Assembly: GCA_938092015.1 (NCBI GenBank)
Contig: CALKOT010000030.1
Location: forward strand, 1 to 55,461
Length of the DNA: 55,461 nt
Direction: 5' to 3'
Origin: an uncultured Paracoccaceae bacterium
GTDB lineage: Bacteria; Pseudomonadota; Alphaproteobacteria; Rhodobacterales; Rhodobacteraceae
Every line of letters begins with the position of its first letter. Position 1 is the first letter of the stretch. The notes under the pieces were generated by a model that saw nothing but the letters and a program-made list of their open reading frames with translations, had not been told where the DNA came from and searched no databases. Of this stretch, positions 25,761 to 33,793 are shown piece after piece. The translations under genes and the position numbers were made by a program.

Positions 25761-26791
25761 AGCTGTTCCTTGATGACTTTCATGCCTGCGGCGGCGATCA
25801 GTGGAATTTTCTCGCCCATTTGCAGCGCGGCTTCAGGGTTTGATGCGTTGCCATCAAGGCCGCGTTTCTTGACGCCCTGAATAATCGCGGCAGATCGGAA
25901 CAGCGAAAACGCCAGTGCAAACGGCAACTCTGGCGCGGATGTCAGGCCAACTCGTTTCAGATACGCCTCAACGTATTGTTCGTCTGATGGAATCCCTAGG
26001 GATGCGCGATCAACGCCTGCCAGCCCGCGACCACTTTCGCCCGGCGGCATCATCCATTGCATCAGCTGATAGGCGAGATCGGCGATGGGATGGCCGAGCG
26101 TGCTCAGCTCCCAATCCAGCACAGCGGCGACTTTTGGAACCTTGTGATGGTAGATCAAGTTGTCGATGCGGTAGTCGCCGTGGACCAACCTTGTGCGGTC
26201 ATCTTCTGCTGGGCAGTTCGCTTCAAGCCACGCGATGAGGTTGTTCATATCCTCAATCGTTTCGGTCTCAGACGCGCGGTATTGTTTGGTCCAGCGGGTG
26301 AACTGGCGCAGGAAATAGCTGCCGGGTTTACCGAAGGTTTCCAGCCCGACCTCTTTGTAATCGACGGAGTGCAGGGCGGCGAGGCAGCGGTTCATGTCGT
26401 CAAACATCAGCCCGCGCGCATCATTGTCGAACTTGGGCAAGGTAGGGTCGAACCAGACGCCGCCTTCGACACGCTCCATCACATAGAACATCGTGCCGAT
26501 GACATCTTCGTCTTCGCAAAGAACGTAGGTTTTCGGCACGGGTACGTCCGAATTTTGCAGGGCTGAGATGACGCGGAACTCTCGATCCACGGCATGCGCT
26601 GACTTCAGCAGAACGCCAGGTGGTTTGCGGCGGAGGACGTAGCGGCCCGACGGGGATGACAGCAGAAATGTTGGGTTTGACTGTCCCGTTGGTGTTTTTT
26701 CCGCCGTGATCGGCCCCTGAAAATCAGGGATCACCGATTTCAGATATTTTTCAACGACGTCGGTGTCGAGCTTTGCAGCTTCATGGGCCAT
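25757..26791 (-). CDS. phosphotransferase family protein (ACAD10/APH-like)
   Basis: 344 residues, aminoglycoside-phosphotransferase/protein-kinase-like fold. Seen: LRRKPPGVLLKSAHAVDRE near residue 55 with the ATP-binding Lys, the catalytic loop VHGDYRIDNLIYH (residues about 195-207) and the metal-binding AVLDWELSTLGHP. This matches the kinase domain of ACAD10-type proteins, which phosphorylate hydroxyacyl groups so they can be eliminated before beta-oxidation. Start taken at the ATG at 26791 with GGAG eight bases before it; a GTG at 26800 overlaps the previous gene's stop. Flanked by two SDR genes in one operon. Confidence 0.9.
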   Translation of the reverse strand: MAHEAAKLDTDVVEKYLKSVIPDFQGPITAEKTPTGQSNPTFLLSSPSGRYVLRRKPPGVLLKSAHAVDREFRVISALQNSDVPVPKTYVLCEDEDVIGTMFYVMERVEGGVWFDPTLPKFDNDARGLMFDDMNRCLAALHSVDYKEVGLETFGKPGSYFLRQFTRWTKQYRASETETIEDMNNLIAWLEANCPAEDDRTRLVHGDYRIDNLIYHHKVPKVAAVLDWELSTLGHPIADLAYQLMQWMMPPGESGRGLAGVDRASLGIPSDEQYVEAYLKRVGLTSAPELPFALAFSLFRSAAIIQGVKKRGLDGNASNPEAALQMGEKIPLIAAAGMKVIKEQL

Positions 26792-26796
26792 CTGGC

Positions 26797-27609
26797 TCAC
26801 TCCGTATGAAACAGGGTTTTGATGGTTTCGACGTGCAGGCCGCCATCGGTCGGGATCACAGCGCCGGTGATGTAGGCGCCGGACCGGGCGGACAGGAACA
26901 CCAGAAGACCCGCGATATCATCGGCGCGACCCACACGGCCCAGCGGGTTCGCAGCGTCGATCTTGGCGCGGGTTTCTTCCTTGCCGGTCGCAAAGGCAGT
27001 CATGTTCGACGGGAACGGGCCGGGGGCGATGGCGTTCACTGTGATGCGCTGATCGGCGAGTTCCGTCGCGAGGATCTTGCTCAGGTGGTGCACGGCGGCT
27101 TTCGACGCGGAATAGGCGTAGGTGCCCAGACCCATCGGCGCTTGACCCATGACGGACCCCACATTGATCACCCGCGCCGGGTCTTCATCAGTAGCTGAGG
27201 CGGCAAGGATCGGTGTCAGGCGCTGGGTCATGTGAAACAGGCCTTGGGTGTTCAGGCCCATCACCTTTTCCCAGGATTTGTAGGGGTAATCGGGGTAAGG
27301 CGTGCCCCAGGTTGCGCCTGCGTTGTTCATCAGTATGTGGAGATTGTCCGTCCGTGCCCGCACATCGTCGACAATCGCGTCGATGCCTTCGTCGCTGCCG
27401 ACATCACCGCGAAAGGCCTCAACCGAACCTGGAAGGCCCATGCCGTTGATTTCTTCGGCGGTCTTTTCGCACATCTCCAGCTTCCGGCTGCAAATCATCA
27501 CCCGTGCGCCGGCGCCCGCAAGGCCCGTCGCGGCCATACGGCCAATGCCGGTGGCGCCGCCGGTGACAAGGGCGACTTTTCCGTCGAGCCCGAAAAGTTG
27601 GTTGAGCAT
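26797..27609 (-). CDS. SDR family oxidoreductase
   Basis: 270 residues. Seen: ALVTGGATGIG, CSRKLEMCEK (Arg/Lys after beta-2 suggests NADP), NNAGATWG, the Ser of VGSVMGQ, YSASK and a final YITGAVIPTDGGL. Start is the ATG at 27609 with a strong GGGAGG site. First gene of the operon that continues with the phosphotransferase and a second SDR. Resembles SDRs annotated near 3-oxoacyl reductases; substrate unknown. Confidence 0.92.
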   Translation of the reverse strand: MLNQLFGLDGKVALVTGGATGIGRMAATGLAGAGARVMICSRKLEMCEKTAEEINGMGLPGSVEAFRGDVGSDEGIDAIVDDVRARTDNLHILMNNAGATWGTPYPDYPYKSWEKVMGLNTQGLFHMTQRLTPILAASATDEDPARVINVGSVMGQAPMGLGTYAYSASKAAVHHLSKILATELADQRITVNAIAPGPFPSNMTAFATGKEETRAKIDAANPLGRVGRADDIAGLLVFLSARSGAYITGAVIPTDGGLHVETIKTLFHTE

Positions 27610-27794
27610 GCAATCCTCCCGCCGCATCTGGTATTCTTTGGCGCAAGAGTAAGCGCCCACTCGGCGCGCGCAAGGGCTATCGGTGCGTCATCGGCCCGGC
27701 GGGGGGCTGGCGGGGGTATGACGGCAGGTTAGTCTGGCGGCGGGCAGGGCGAATGGTATCTATCGTGAAAACTGAAAACTGAATGGAGCCTGCC

Positions 27795-28820
27795 ATGTCC
27801 ACCAACGCTGAGATCATTCTCGCCAGCCGACCAACCGGCGCGCCTGTCGCTGCGAATTTCGAACATCGCGCTATCGAGATGCCGACGATTGGCGACGGTC
27901 AGGTTCATTTGCGTCTGATATACCTGTCGCTCGACCCCTATCTTCGGGGCCGGATGAACGCGGGCAAATCTTATGTGCCACCGTTTGAGGTTGGCGCCGC
28001 CATGGGATCAGGCTGTGTCGCCGAGGTAATGGAAAGCCGCAATGATGGCTTTGCCGCTGGCGATCTGGTGATGGGCGGCATCGACTGGGTCGAGCGTCAG
28101 GCGCATTCGGGCGAGGGCCTGATGAAGCTGGATGGCCGCACCAAGCCATCCTATGCGCTGGGCGTTCTTGGCATGCCGGGGATGACCGCGTGGGCCGGGC
28201 TGAATATCCACGGCAAGCCGAAAGAAGGCGAGACGTTGGTCGTGTCCGCCGCCTCTGGCGCCGTCGGCTCACTGGTCACTCAGCTTGGCAAGTCCTATGG
28301 GCTGCGCGTTGTCGGCGTAGCCGGTGGTGCTGAGAAGTGCGGTTATGTCGTTGATGAGCTTGGCGCCGACGCCTGCGTCGATCACCGCGATCTTGACCTG
28401 AACGCCAAATTGGCGGCGGCCTGCCCGAATGGCGCCGACATCTATTTTGAGAATGTTGGCGGTGTGACGCTGGATGCTGTCGTGCCTCTGATGAACCCTT
28501 TTAGCCGGATGCCGGTCTGCGGGATGATTGCAAACTATAATGACACGGGCGCGGCCGAAGGGCAGGATCGTCTGCCGTTCATGATGCGCTCAATTCTGAC
28601 CAAGCGCATTGCCGTGCGCGGCTTCATCGTCCGTGATCACTGGGAAAAGTTCCCCGATTTTCTTGCCGAGGTCGGGCCGAAGGTCATATCAGGCGAGATC
28701 AAGGTGAAAGAGACGATGACCCAGGGGTTGGAGAACACACCCGCTGCGTTCATCTCGCTGCTTGAAGGCGGGAATTTTGGCAAACAGGTTGTTCAGGTTG
28801 GTGCAGACCCAACAGCCTGA
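27795..28820 (+). CDS. NADP-dependent MDR oxidoreductase (CurA / leukotriene-B4-dehydrogenase-like)
   Basis: A 341-residue zinc-free medium-chain reductase that reduces activated enones with NADPH. Seen: the SLDPYLRGRM motif near residue 45 (family hallmark), MGSGCVAEV, the cofactor loop VSAASGAVGSLVTQLGK, then AGGAEKC, and YFENVGG near residue 215. Start at 27795 because GGAG lies seven bases before it. Divergent from the SDR operon, and possibly of the same catabolic theme. Confidence 0.93.
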   Translation: MSTNAEIILASRPTGAPVAANFEHRAIEMPTIGDGQVHLRLIYLSLDPYLRGRMNAGKSYVPPFEVGAAMGSGCVAEVMESRNDGFAAGDLVMGGIDWVERQAHSGEGLMKLDGRTKPSYALGVLGMPGMTAWAGLNIHGKPKEGETLVVSAASGAVGSLVTQLGKSYGLRVVGVAGGAEKCGYVVDELGADACVDHRDLDLNAKLAAACPNGADIYFENVGGVTLDAVVPLMNPFSRMPVCGMIANYNDTGAAEGQDRLPFMMRSILTKRIAVRGFIVRDHWEKFPDFLAEVGPKVISGEIKVKETMTQGLENTPAAFISLLEGGNFGKQVVQVGADPTA

Positions 28821-28826
28821 TCAGGG

Positions 28827-29462
28827 TCAGACAAACTCCACGGCCATGGCGGCGTACAATACCGCTGTGGCCGACAATACCATCAGATGCCAGATTGCGT
28901 TCTGAAATGGCAGTTTTTCCCATAGATGGAAAACGATGCCCAACGAATACAGCCCGCCAGCAATCACGATCAGCGTCAGGGCGACGCTGTCCAGACTTTT
29001 CATGACATCCCCAGCCACGAAAACAGCCGCCCAGCCAAGCGTGAGGTAAAGGATGATTGACAGGATCTCGAACCGCCGCGGATACAACAGCTTCAACGCC
29101 AGTCCAGTCAGGGCTACGATCCAGACAGTCGCAAGCAGGGTTTTGCCGACGAACCCGCCAATGGATATGGTCGCGAAGGGCGTGTAGGCGCCCGCGATTT
29201 TCAGGTAAATCGTCGAGTGATCCAGCCTGCGCAGCCATCCCTTCCACGATTCGATTGGGATCAGGTTGTAGCTGGCGGACGCAGTGAACATCGCGATCAG
29301 GGTGGCAACGTAAACCGATATCGCAACAACGGGCCAAATGTCCCCCTCCGCCGCGACAAGACCGATCAGAATCGGGCCGCCGATCAGCGCAAATCCGACG
29401 CCAAGGGCGTGGACTATGGCGTCGGCGGCGATCTCTGCGCGATGATAGCGGGGGAAAATCAT
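28827..29462 (-). CDS. hemolysin III family (PAQR/TrhA) membrane protein
   Basis: A 211-residue, seven-helix inner-membrane protein. Seen: AIVHALGVGFAL near residue 16 (conserved His), SASYN (conserved Ser), LRRLDHSTIYLKIAGAYTPF (His of the metal site), and the C-terminal HLWEKLPFQNAIWHLMVL with the two further His residues; the three His and one Ser form the zinc-hydrolase-like site of PAQR proteins. Linked in other bacteria to membrane-fluidity homeostasis rather than haemolysis. It ends 6 bases from the convergent MDR gene. Confidence 0.93.
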   Translation of the reverse strand: MIFPRYHRAEIAADAIVHALGVGFALIGGPILIGLVAAEGDIWPVVAISVYVATLIAMFTASASYNLIPIESWKGWLRRLDHSTIYLKIAGAYTPFATISIGGFVGKTLLATVWIVALTGLALKLLYPRRFEILSIILYLTLGWAAVFVAGDVMKSLDSVALTLIVIAGGLYSLGIVFHLWEKLPFQNAIWHLMVLSATAVLYAAMAVEFV

Positions 29463-29605
29463 ATGCTGAGTATGGGGTCGATGCTGTGGAAGGGAAAGCC
29501 GTCTTTCTCACATCGTGGTGAATATCGTATGAATTTGGGCGGCTCGCCGTTCTTGTCGCCCGTTCGCGCCGCCCCTATAAGACGCGAAATCAATGGAGAC
29601 GCGCA

Positions 29606-30535
29606 TTGTTCCCCCATCGTCATCTTCTCGGCATTGAAACGCTCAGCCAGTCTGACATCGTCACCATTCTCGATCAGGCTGAAGAGTATGTTGAGCTGTC
29701 GCGTCAGCGCGACAAGAAAAAGGCCGTTCTGAAGGGCCTGACCCAGATCAACATCTTCTTTGAGAACTCGACCCGCACGCAGGCGAGTTTTGAGTTGGCT
29801 GGCAAACGCCTTGGCGCCGACGTGATGAACATGTCGCTGAAATCATCGTCTATCGCCAAGGGTGAAACGCTGATCGATACGGCCGTCACACTGAACGCGA
29901 TGCATCCTGATTTGCTGGTCGTGCGACATCGGAATTCGGGCGCTGTTGGGCTGTTGGCGCAGAAAGTGAACTGCTCTGTCATCAACGCGGGTGACGGGCG
30001 GCATGAACATCCGACGCAGGCTTTGTTGGATGCGCTGACGATCCGTCGTCATAAAGGCCGGTTGCATCGTCTGACCGTGGCGATTTGTGGCGACATCAAC
30101 CACAGCCGCGTCGCGCGGTCTAACATCATGTTGCTGAACAAGATGGAGAACCGCGTGCGCGTAATCGCGCCGCCAACGCTGCTACCCAACGGGATTGAGC
30201 GGATGGGCGTTGAGGTGTTCGACGACATGCGCAAAGGGCTGGAAGGCGTCGATGTCGTGATGATGCTGCGGCTTCAGCAAGAACGGATGCAGGGCGCTTT
30301 TGTGCCTTCGACCCGCGAATACTATCATCGTTATGGATTGGATGTAGAGAAGCTGGCGCTTGCCAAAGACGACGCCATCGTCATGCACCCCGGCCCGATG
30401 AACCGGGGGGTCGAGATTGACCCCAATGTCGCTGACGACATCAATAGGTCAGTGATTCAGGAGCAGGTTGAGATGGGCGTCGCTGTTCGCATGGCGGTAA
30501 TGGATCTGTTGGCGCGGAATATTCCGAATGCTTGA
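29606..30535 (+). CDS. pyrB: aspartate carbamoyltransferase catalytic subunit PyrB (TTG start)
   Basis: Condenses carbamoyl phosphate with aspartate in pyrimidine synthesis. 309 residues. Seen: [18 protein letters not shown] (the STRT carbamoyl-phosphate site), [31 protein letters not shown] and [11 protein letters not shown]. The likely start is TTG at 29606, with GGAG 8-9 bases upstream; no ATG gives the full N-terminal helix. Followed 36 bases later by the degenerate pyrC', which in related bacteria is a structural partner for ATCase assembly. Confidence 0.97.
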   Translation: MFPHRHLLGIETLSQSDIVTILDQAEEYVELSRQRDKKKAVLKGLTQINIFFENSTRTQASFELAGKRLGADVMNMSLKSSSIAKGETLIDTAVTLNAMHPDLLVVRHRNSGAVGLLAQKVNCSVINAGDGRHEHPTQALLDALTIRRHKGRLHRLTVAICGDINHSRVARSNIMLLNKMENRVRVIAPPTLLPNGIERMGVEVFDDMRKGLEGVDVVMMLRLQQERMQGAFVPSTREYYHRYGLDVEKLALAKDDAIVMHPGPMNRGVEIDPNVADDINRSVIQEQVEMGVAVRMAVMDLLARNIPNA

Positions 30536-30571
30536 ATGTGATCGCAGCGAAATGCCGGGTGGAGCAAAGAT

Positions 30572-31855
30572 ATGACAGACCTGATCCTCTCAAACGCCCG
30601 CCTGATCGACCCTGAAACCGGCTATGACGGCGCCGGCGCACTGCGCATTTCGGACGGCATTATCACTGACGTCGCCAAGGGCACCGGCCCCGCCGCGCCC
30701 GAAGGCACCACGGTCATCGACTGCGATGGCAAGCCACTCGCCCCGGGCATCGTTGATATGCGTGTGTCGGTGGGGGAGCCGGGTGAACGGCATAAGGAAA
30801 GCTATCGCTCAGTCGGGCGCGCGGCAGCTGCGGGCGGTGTGACAACGATCGCCGTGCAGCCTGATACCGATCCTGCTGTTGATGACCCTGCGGTTATGGA
30901 GTTCGCCATGCGCCGGGCGGAAGCTGCATCCGTCGTCCGCGTCGCGCCCATGGCGGCGCTGACCAAAGGCCTGAAGGGCCGCGAGATGACGGAGTACGGC
31001 TTTCTGCTTGATGCAGGCGCGCTGGCCTTCACCGATGCGTCGAACGCCATCGCTGATCCGACAGTGTTCCGCAATTGCCTCGATTACGCCAATTCTTTGG
31101 GCGCGCTGGTTGTCCATCACCCGCAGGATCCTGCGATGAAGGCGGAAGGCTGCGTGACTGAAAGCCTGTTCGCCTCAAAACTCGGCTTGCCGGGCGTTCA
31201 CCCGATCGCTGAGCGCATGATGCTGGAACGTGATCTGGCGTTGGTTGAAGTTACGGGCGCGCGATATCACGCCGATATGATCACTACGGCTGGGTCGTTG
31301 GAAGCGCTGACAAGGGCCAAGGACAAGGGCCTGAAAGTCACTGCCGGGATCAGCCACCATCATCTTGTGCTTAATGAGATGGATCTGGAGGGGTATCCGA
31401 CCTTCTTCAAACTGGAACCGCCTCTGCGCGAAGAAGAAGATCGCGCCGCTATGGTTCAGGCGGTGGCGGACGGATTGATCGACATCGTCATTTCGTCCCA
31501 CCGACCACAGGATGAAGAATCGAAACGGCAGCCCTTCGAAGTCGCCGCCATTGGCGCAGTTGGTTTGGAAACACTGCTGCCTGCCGCACTAAAACTGTAT
31601 CACGATGGCCTGACAGACCTGCCAACGCTATTTGAGCGTCTCAGCCTTGCGCCTTCGCGGCTGCTGGGTCTGGAAGGCGGGCGTCTGGCCAAAGGCGCGC
31701 CCGCTGATCTGGTGCTGTTGGATCCAGATGTGCCTTACGTGCTGGATCGTTTTGCATTGCAGTCGAAATCAAAGAACTCTCCCTTCGATCGCCGTCTGAT
31801 GACAGGCAAAGCGCTTAGGACTTGGGTCGCGGGGGAAGAGGTGTTCGCTGCATGA
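30572..31855 (+). CDS. dihydroorotase-like protein PyrC' (probably non-catalytic)
   Basis: 427 residues with full-length class I dihydroorotase fold (LAPGIVD, TAGISHHHLVLNEMDL, LPAALKLY, KGAPADLVLLDPD). The metal-binding HxH of active enzymes is replaced: GIVDMRVSVGEPG has Arg and Ser instead of the two His. The Asp-His of the late DHAPH motif reads SSHRPQDEESK. With both sites gone it should not bind zinc; this is the pattern of the PyrC'/PyrX pseudo-enzymes that assemble with PyrB. A functional dihydroorotase is expected elsewhere in the genome. Its stop overlaps the plsY start (ATGA). Confidence 0.9.
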   Translation: MTDLILSNARLIDPETGYDGAGALRISDGIITDVAKGTGPAAPEGTTVIDCDGKPLAPGIVDMRVSVGEPGERHKESYRSVGRAAAAGGVTTIAVQPDTDPAVDDPAVMEFAMRRAEAASVVRVAPMAALTKGLKGREMTEYGFLLDAGALAFTDASNAIADPTVFRNCLDYANSLGALVVHHPQDPAMKAEGCVTESLFASKLGLPGVHPIAERMMLERDLALVEVTGARYHADMITTAGSLEALTRAKDKGLKVTAGISHHHLVLNEMDLEGYPTFFKLEPPLREEEDRAAMVQAVADGLIDIVISSHRPQDEESKRQPFEVAAIGAVGLETLLPAALKLYHDGLTDLPTLFERLSLAPSRLLGLEGGRLAKGAPADLVLLDPDVPYVLDRFALQSKSKNSPFDRRLMTGKALRTWVAGEEVFAA

Positions 31856-32496
31856 CTGCGTTTGAACAATTCGCCACGCTTTTGCCCGATGTCATGGGCT
31901 GGGACAGGGCCTGGCCCTGGTTGCTTGCGGCGTTGATTGGCGGATACCTGTTCGGGTCCATTCCTGGCGGTGTCCTGATGACCCGGGTGATGGGGCTGGG
32001 CGATGTTCGCAAGGTTGGTTCTGGCAACATTGGCGCGACGAACGTGTTGCGGACCGGGAACAAAAAGGCCGCCGCAGGAACGTTATTCATCGATATGATC
32101 AAGGGCGTTGTCGCCGTTCTGTTGTTTGGGTCGCTTTGGGGCGATCTGAGCGCACAACTGGCCGGTTTGGGCGCGTTTCTGGGGCACTGTTTTCCTGTCT
32201 GGTTGCGGTTCAAGGGCGGTAAAGGCATCGCGACATTCCTGGGTGTGATCCTTGGATTCAGTTTCTGGGCTGGCCTTGCCTGCTGCGCTGCATGGCTGGT
32301 GTTCGCGGCCGTTTTCCGCATTTCATCCCTCGCCGCGCTGCTGATGTCGCTGACCGCGCCGGTCTGGCTGTGGTTCATGGGCGGTAAGGGCGCGATCTGG
32401 GTTGCCCTGATCCTGATCGTCGTGACCTGGATGCGTCACCATGAAAACCTCGGGCGCCTTATCCGGGGGGCAGAGCCGAAAATCGGCGGCAGTTAA
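31852..32496 (+). CDS. plsY: acyl-phosphate glycerol-3-phosphate acyltransferase PlsY
   Basis: 214 residues, integral membrane enzyme transferring an acyl chain from acyl-phosphate to glycerol-3-phosphate, the first step of phospholipid synthesis. Seen: GSIPGGVL, the GSGNIGATNVLR motif and FKGGKGIATFLGV, the three active-site loops of the family, in about seven helices. Starts at 31852 in an ATGA overlap with pyrC'. Its stop codon TAA sits within the CtrA-like site before dprA. Confidence 0.96.
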   Translation: MTAFEQFATLLPDVMGWDRAWPWLLAALIGGYLFGSIPGGVLMTRVMGLGDVRKVGSGNIGATNVLRTGNKKAAAGTLFIDMIKGVVAVLLFGSLWGDLSAQLAGLGAFLGHCFPVWLRFKGGKGIATFLGVILGFSFWAGLACCAAWLVFAAVFRISSLAALLMSLTAPVWLWFMGGKGAIWVALILIVVTWMRHHENLGRLIRGAEPKIGGS

Positions 32497-32507
32497 GATA
32501 AATTTAG
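32493..32507 (+). promoter_or_regulatory. CtrA-like site upstream of dprA
   Basis: TTAA-GATAAAT-TTAG differs from the CtrA consensus TTAA-N7-TTAA at one base and lies 36 bases before the dprA ATG. In Rhodobacterales, competence-type genes including dprA are known members of the CtrA regulon. Confidence 0.45.
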
Positions 32508-32543
32508 CTAAAATGCCATCGTCCTCCTTGTCTGGAGGAACCT

Positions 32544-33644
32544 ATGCCCAATCCGCAAACCGATGCCGAACGCCCTGCCTGGCTGCGCCTTTCGCGCAGC
32601 CGCAACGTTGGCTCACGCTCGTTTCAAAGCCTGATGGGGCGATATGGCGGGGCGGGGGCTGCGCTTGACGCGTTGCCGGAATTGGCCGCGCGGGGGGGCG
32701 CGCGGGCCTATCAGGCCTGTTCTGAACGACAGGGCGTGACAGAAATGGAAAGGGCGCTGGCTGCAGGTGCCCGCATGCTATGCCTTGGCGCTGATGATTA
32801 TCCTGAACGCTTGGCGGAAATTGCTGATCCGCCTCCGTTTCTTTGGGCCCTAGGTGATGTGGCGCTGGCCGCCGGGTCGGTATTGGCGCTGATTGGCGCG
32901 CGAAACGCTTCGTCAGTGGGTCTGCGCATGGCGCGGCTTCTTGCCAAAGATCTCGGTGATCGCGGTCATATTATCGCGTCTGGCCTGGCAAGGGGGGTAG
33001 ACGCCGCCGCTCACCAAGCCGCTTTGGATACCGGCACAATAGGCGTGTTGGCGGGCGGGGTGGATCATATCTATCCGGCTGAGAACGAAAAGCTGGCCGC
33101 TGAGATGGCCGAAAAGGGCCTGTTATTGTCAGAGGCGCCGATGGGCCTGGCGCCACAAGGGCGTCATTTCCCCCGGCGCAACCGCATCGTATCGGGCCTG
33201 TCGCGCGCTGTGATCGTCGTTGAGGCCGCCGCGCGATCAGGGTCGCTGATCACTGCCAGATTTGCGTTGGATCAGGGGCGTGAGGCGATGGCGACGCCAG
33301 GTTCCCCTCTCGATTCGCGTGCCGAAGGGTGCAACGAGTTGATCAAGCAGGGCGCTGCCTTAGTCCGTGATGCAGACGATGTTGAAGATGTGCTTGGCGG
33401 GCCTCGTAGCCTTGCTTTGCATGAACCTGCGCCGTTGTTCGAACACAACATTCGCGTCGAGGCGGACCCAGACCTGGCTGAACGTGCGATGTCATTATTG
33501 TGCGTCGCCCCGGTTGAAGTGGACAGACTGGCGCGGGATCTGGCCGTAACGCCCGCGAACCTGTCCTAAGCACTGCTGGAACTTGATCTGGCGGGCAAAA
33601 TCGAACGGCGGCCAGGTGGCCTGATCGCCCGCTCGCCCGATTGA
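32544..33644 (+). pseudogene. dprA: DNA processing protein DprA interrupted by in-frame TAA
   Basis: DprA loads RecA on incoming single-stranded DNA. The intact part (341 residues) holds the Rossmann-like core: ALIGARNASSVGLRMARLLA, ASGLARGVDAAAHQAAL, LAGGVDHIYP, FPRRNRIVSGLS and ARSGSLITARFAL. A TAA at 33567-33569 stops the frame. The same frame continues for 24 codons with clear family sequence (ALLELDLAGKIERRPGG) up to TGA at 33644, which is the C-terminal winged-helix tip. So a single substitution cuts off the last 25 residues. The core is complete, so a truncated protein might keep some activity; base-call error is the alternative. Confidence 0.85.
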
Positions 33645-33726
33645 ACTGATGGTCAAATAGAAGGCGCGTCGAGCGGATAGCCGGTGTTCGATGTCACAGA
33701 CGACCATCTCGCCGCACCTCGGCCCG

Positions 33727-33755
33727 TTGACTTATCGGCAGCGCGCTCCCATCTT
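33727..33755 (+). promoter_or_regulatory. possible sigma-70 promoter of topA
   Basis: TTGACT (33727-33732), a 17-base spacer, and CATCTT (33750-33755), 39 bases before the topA ATG. Only the -35 is a strong match. Confidence 0.3.
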
Positions 33756-33793
33756 CCGCGGCCCTGACCTACTTGTTGCGGAGACCTTCCTGA

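Noticed and set aside
29217-29732. 171-codon plus-strand frame across the hemolysin III start and pyrB start
   Set aside because: Overlaps two well-supported genes in other frames and carries no domain.
33567-33569. TAA recoded as a sense codon in this organism
   Set aside because: plsY, the MBL gene, the DUF3179 gene and the pteridine-reductase-like SDR all terminate correctly at TAA, so global recoding is excluded.
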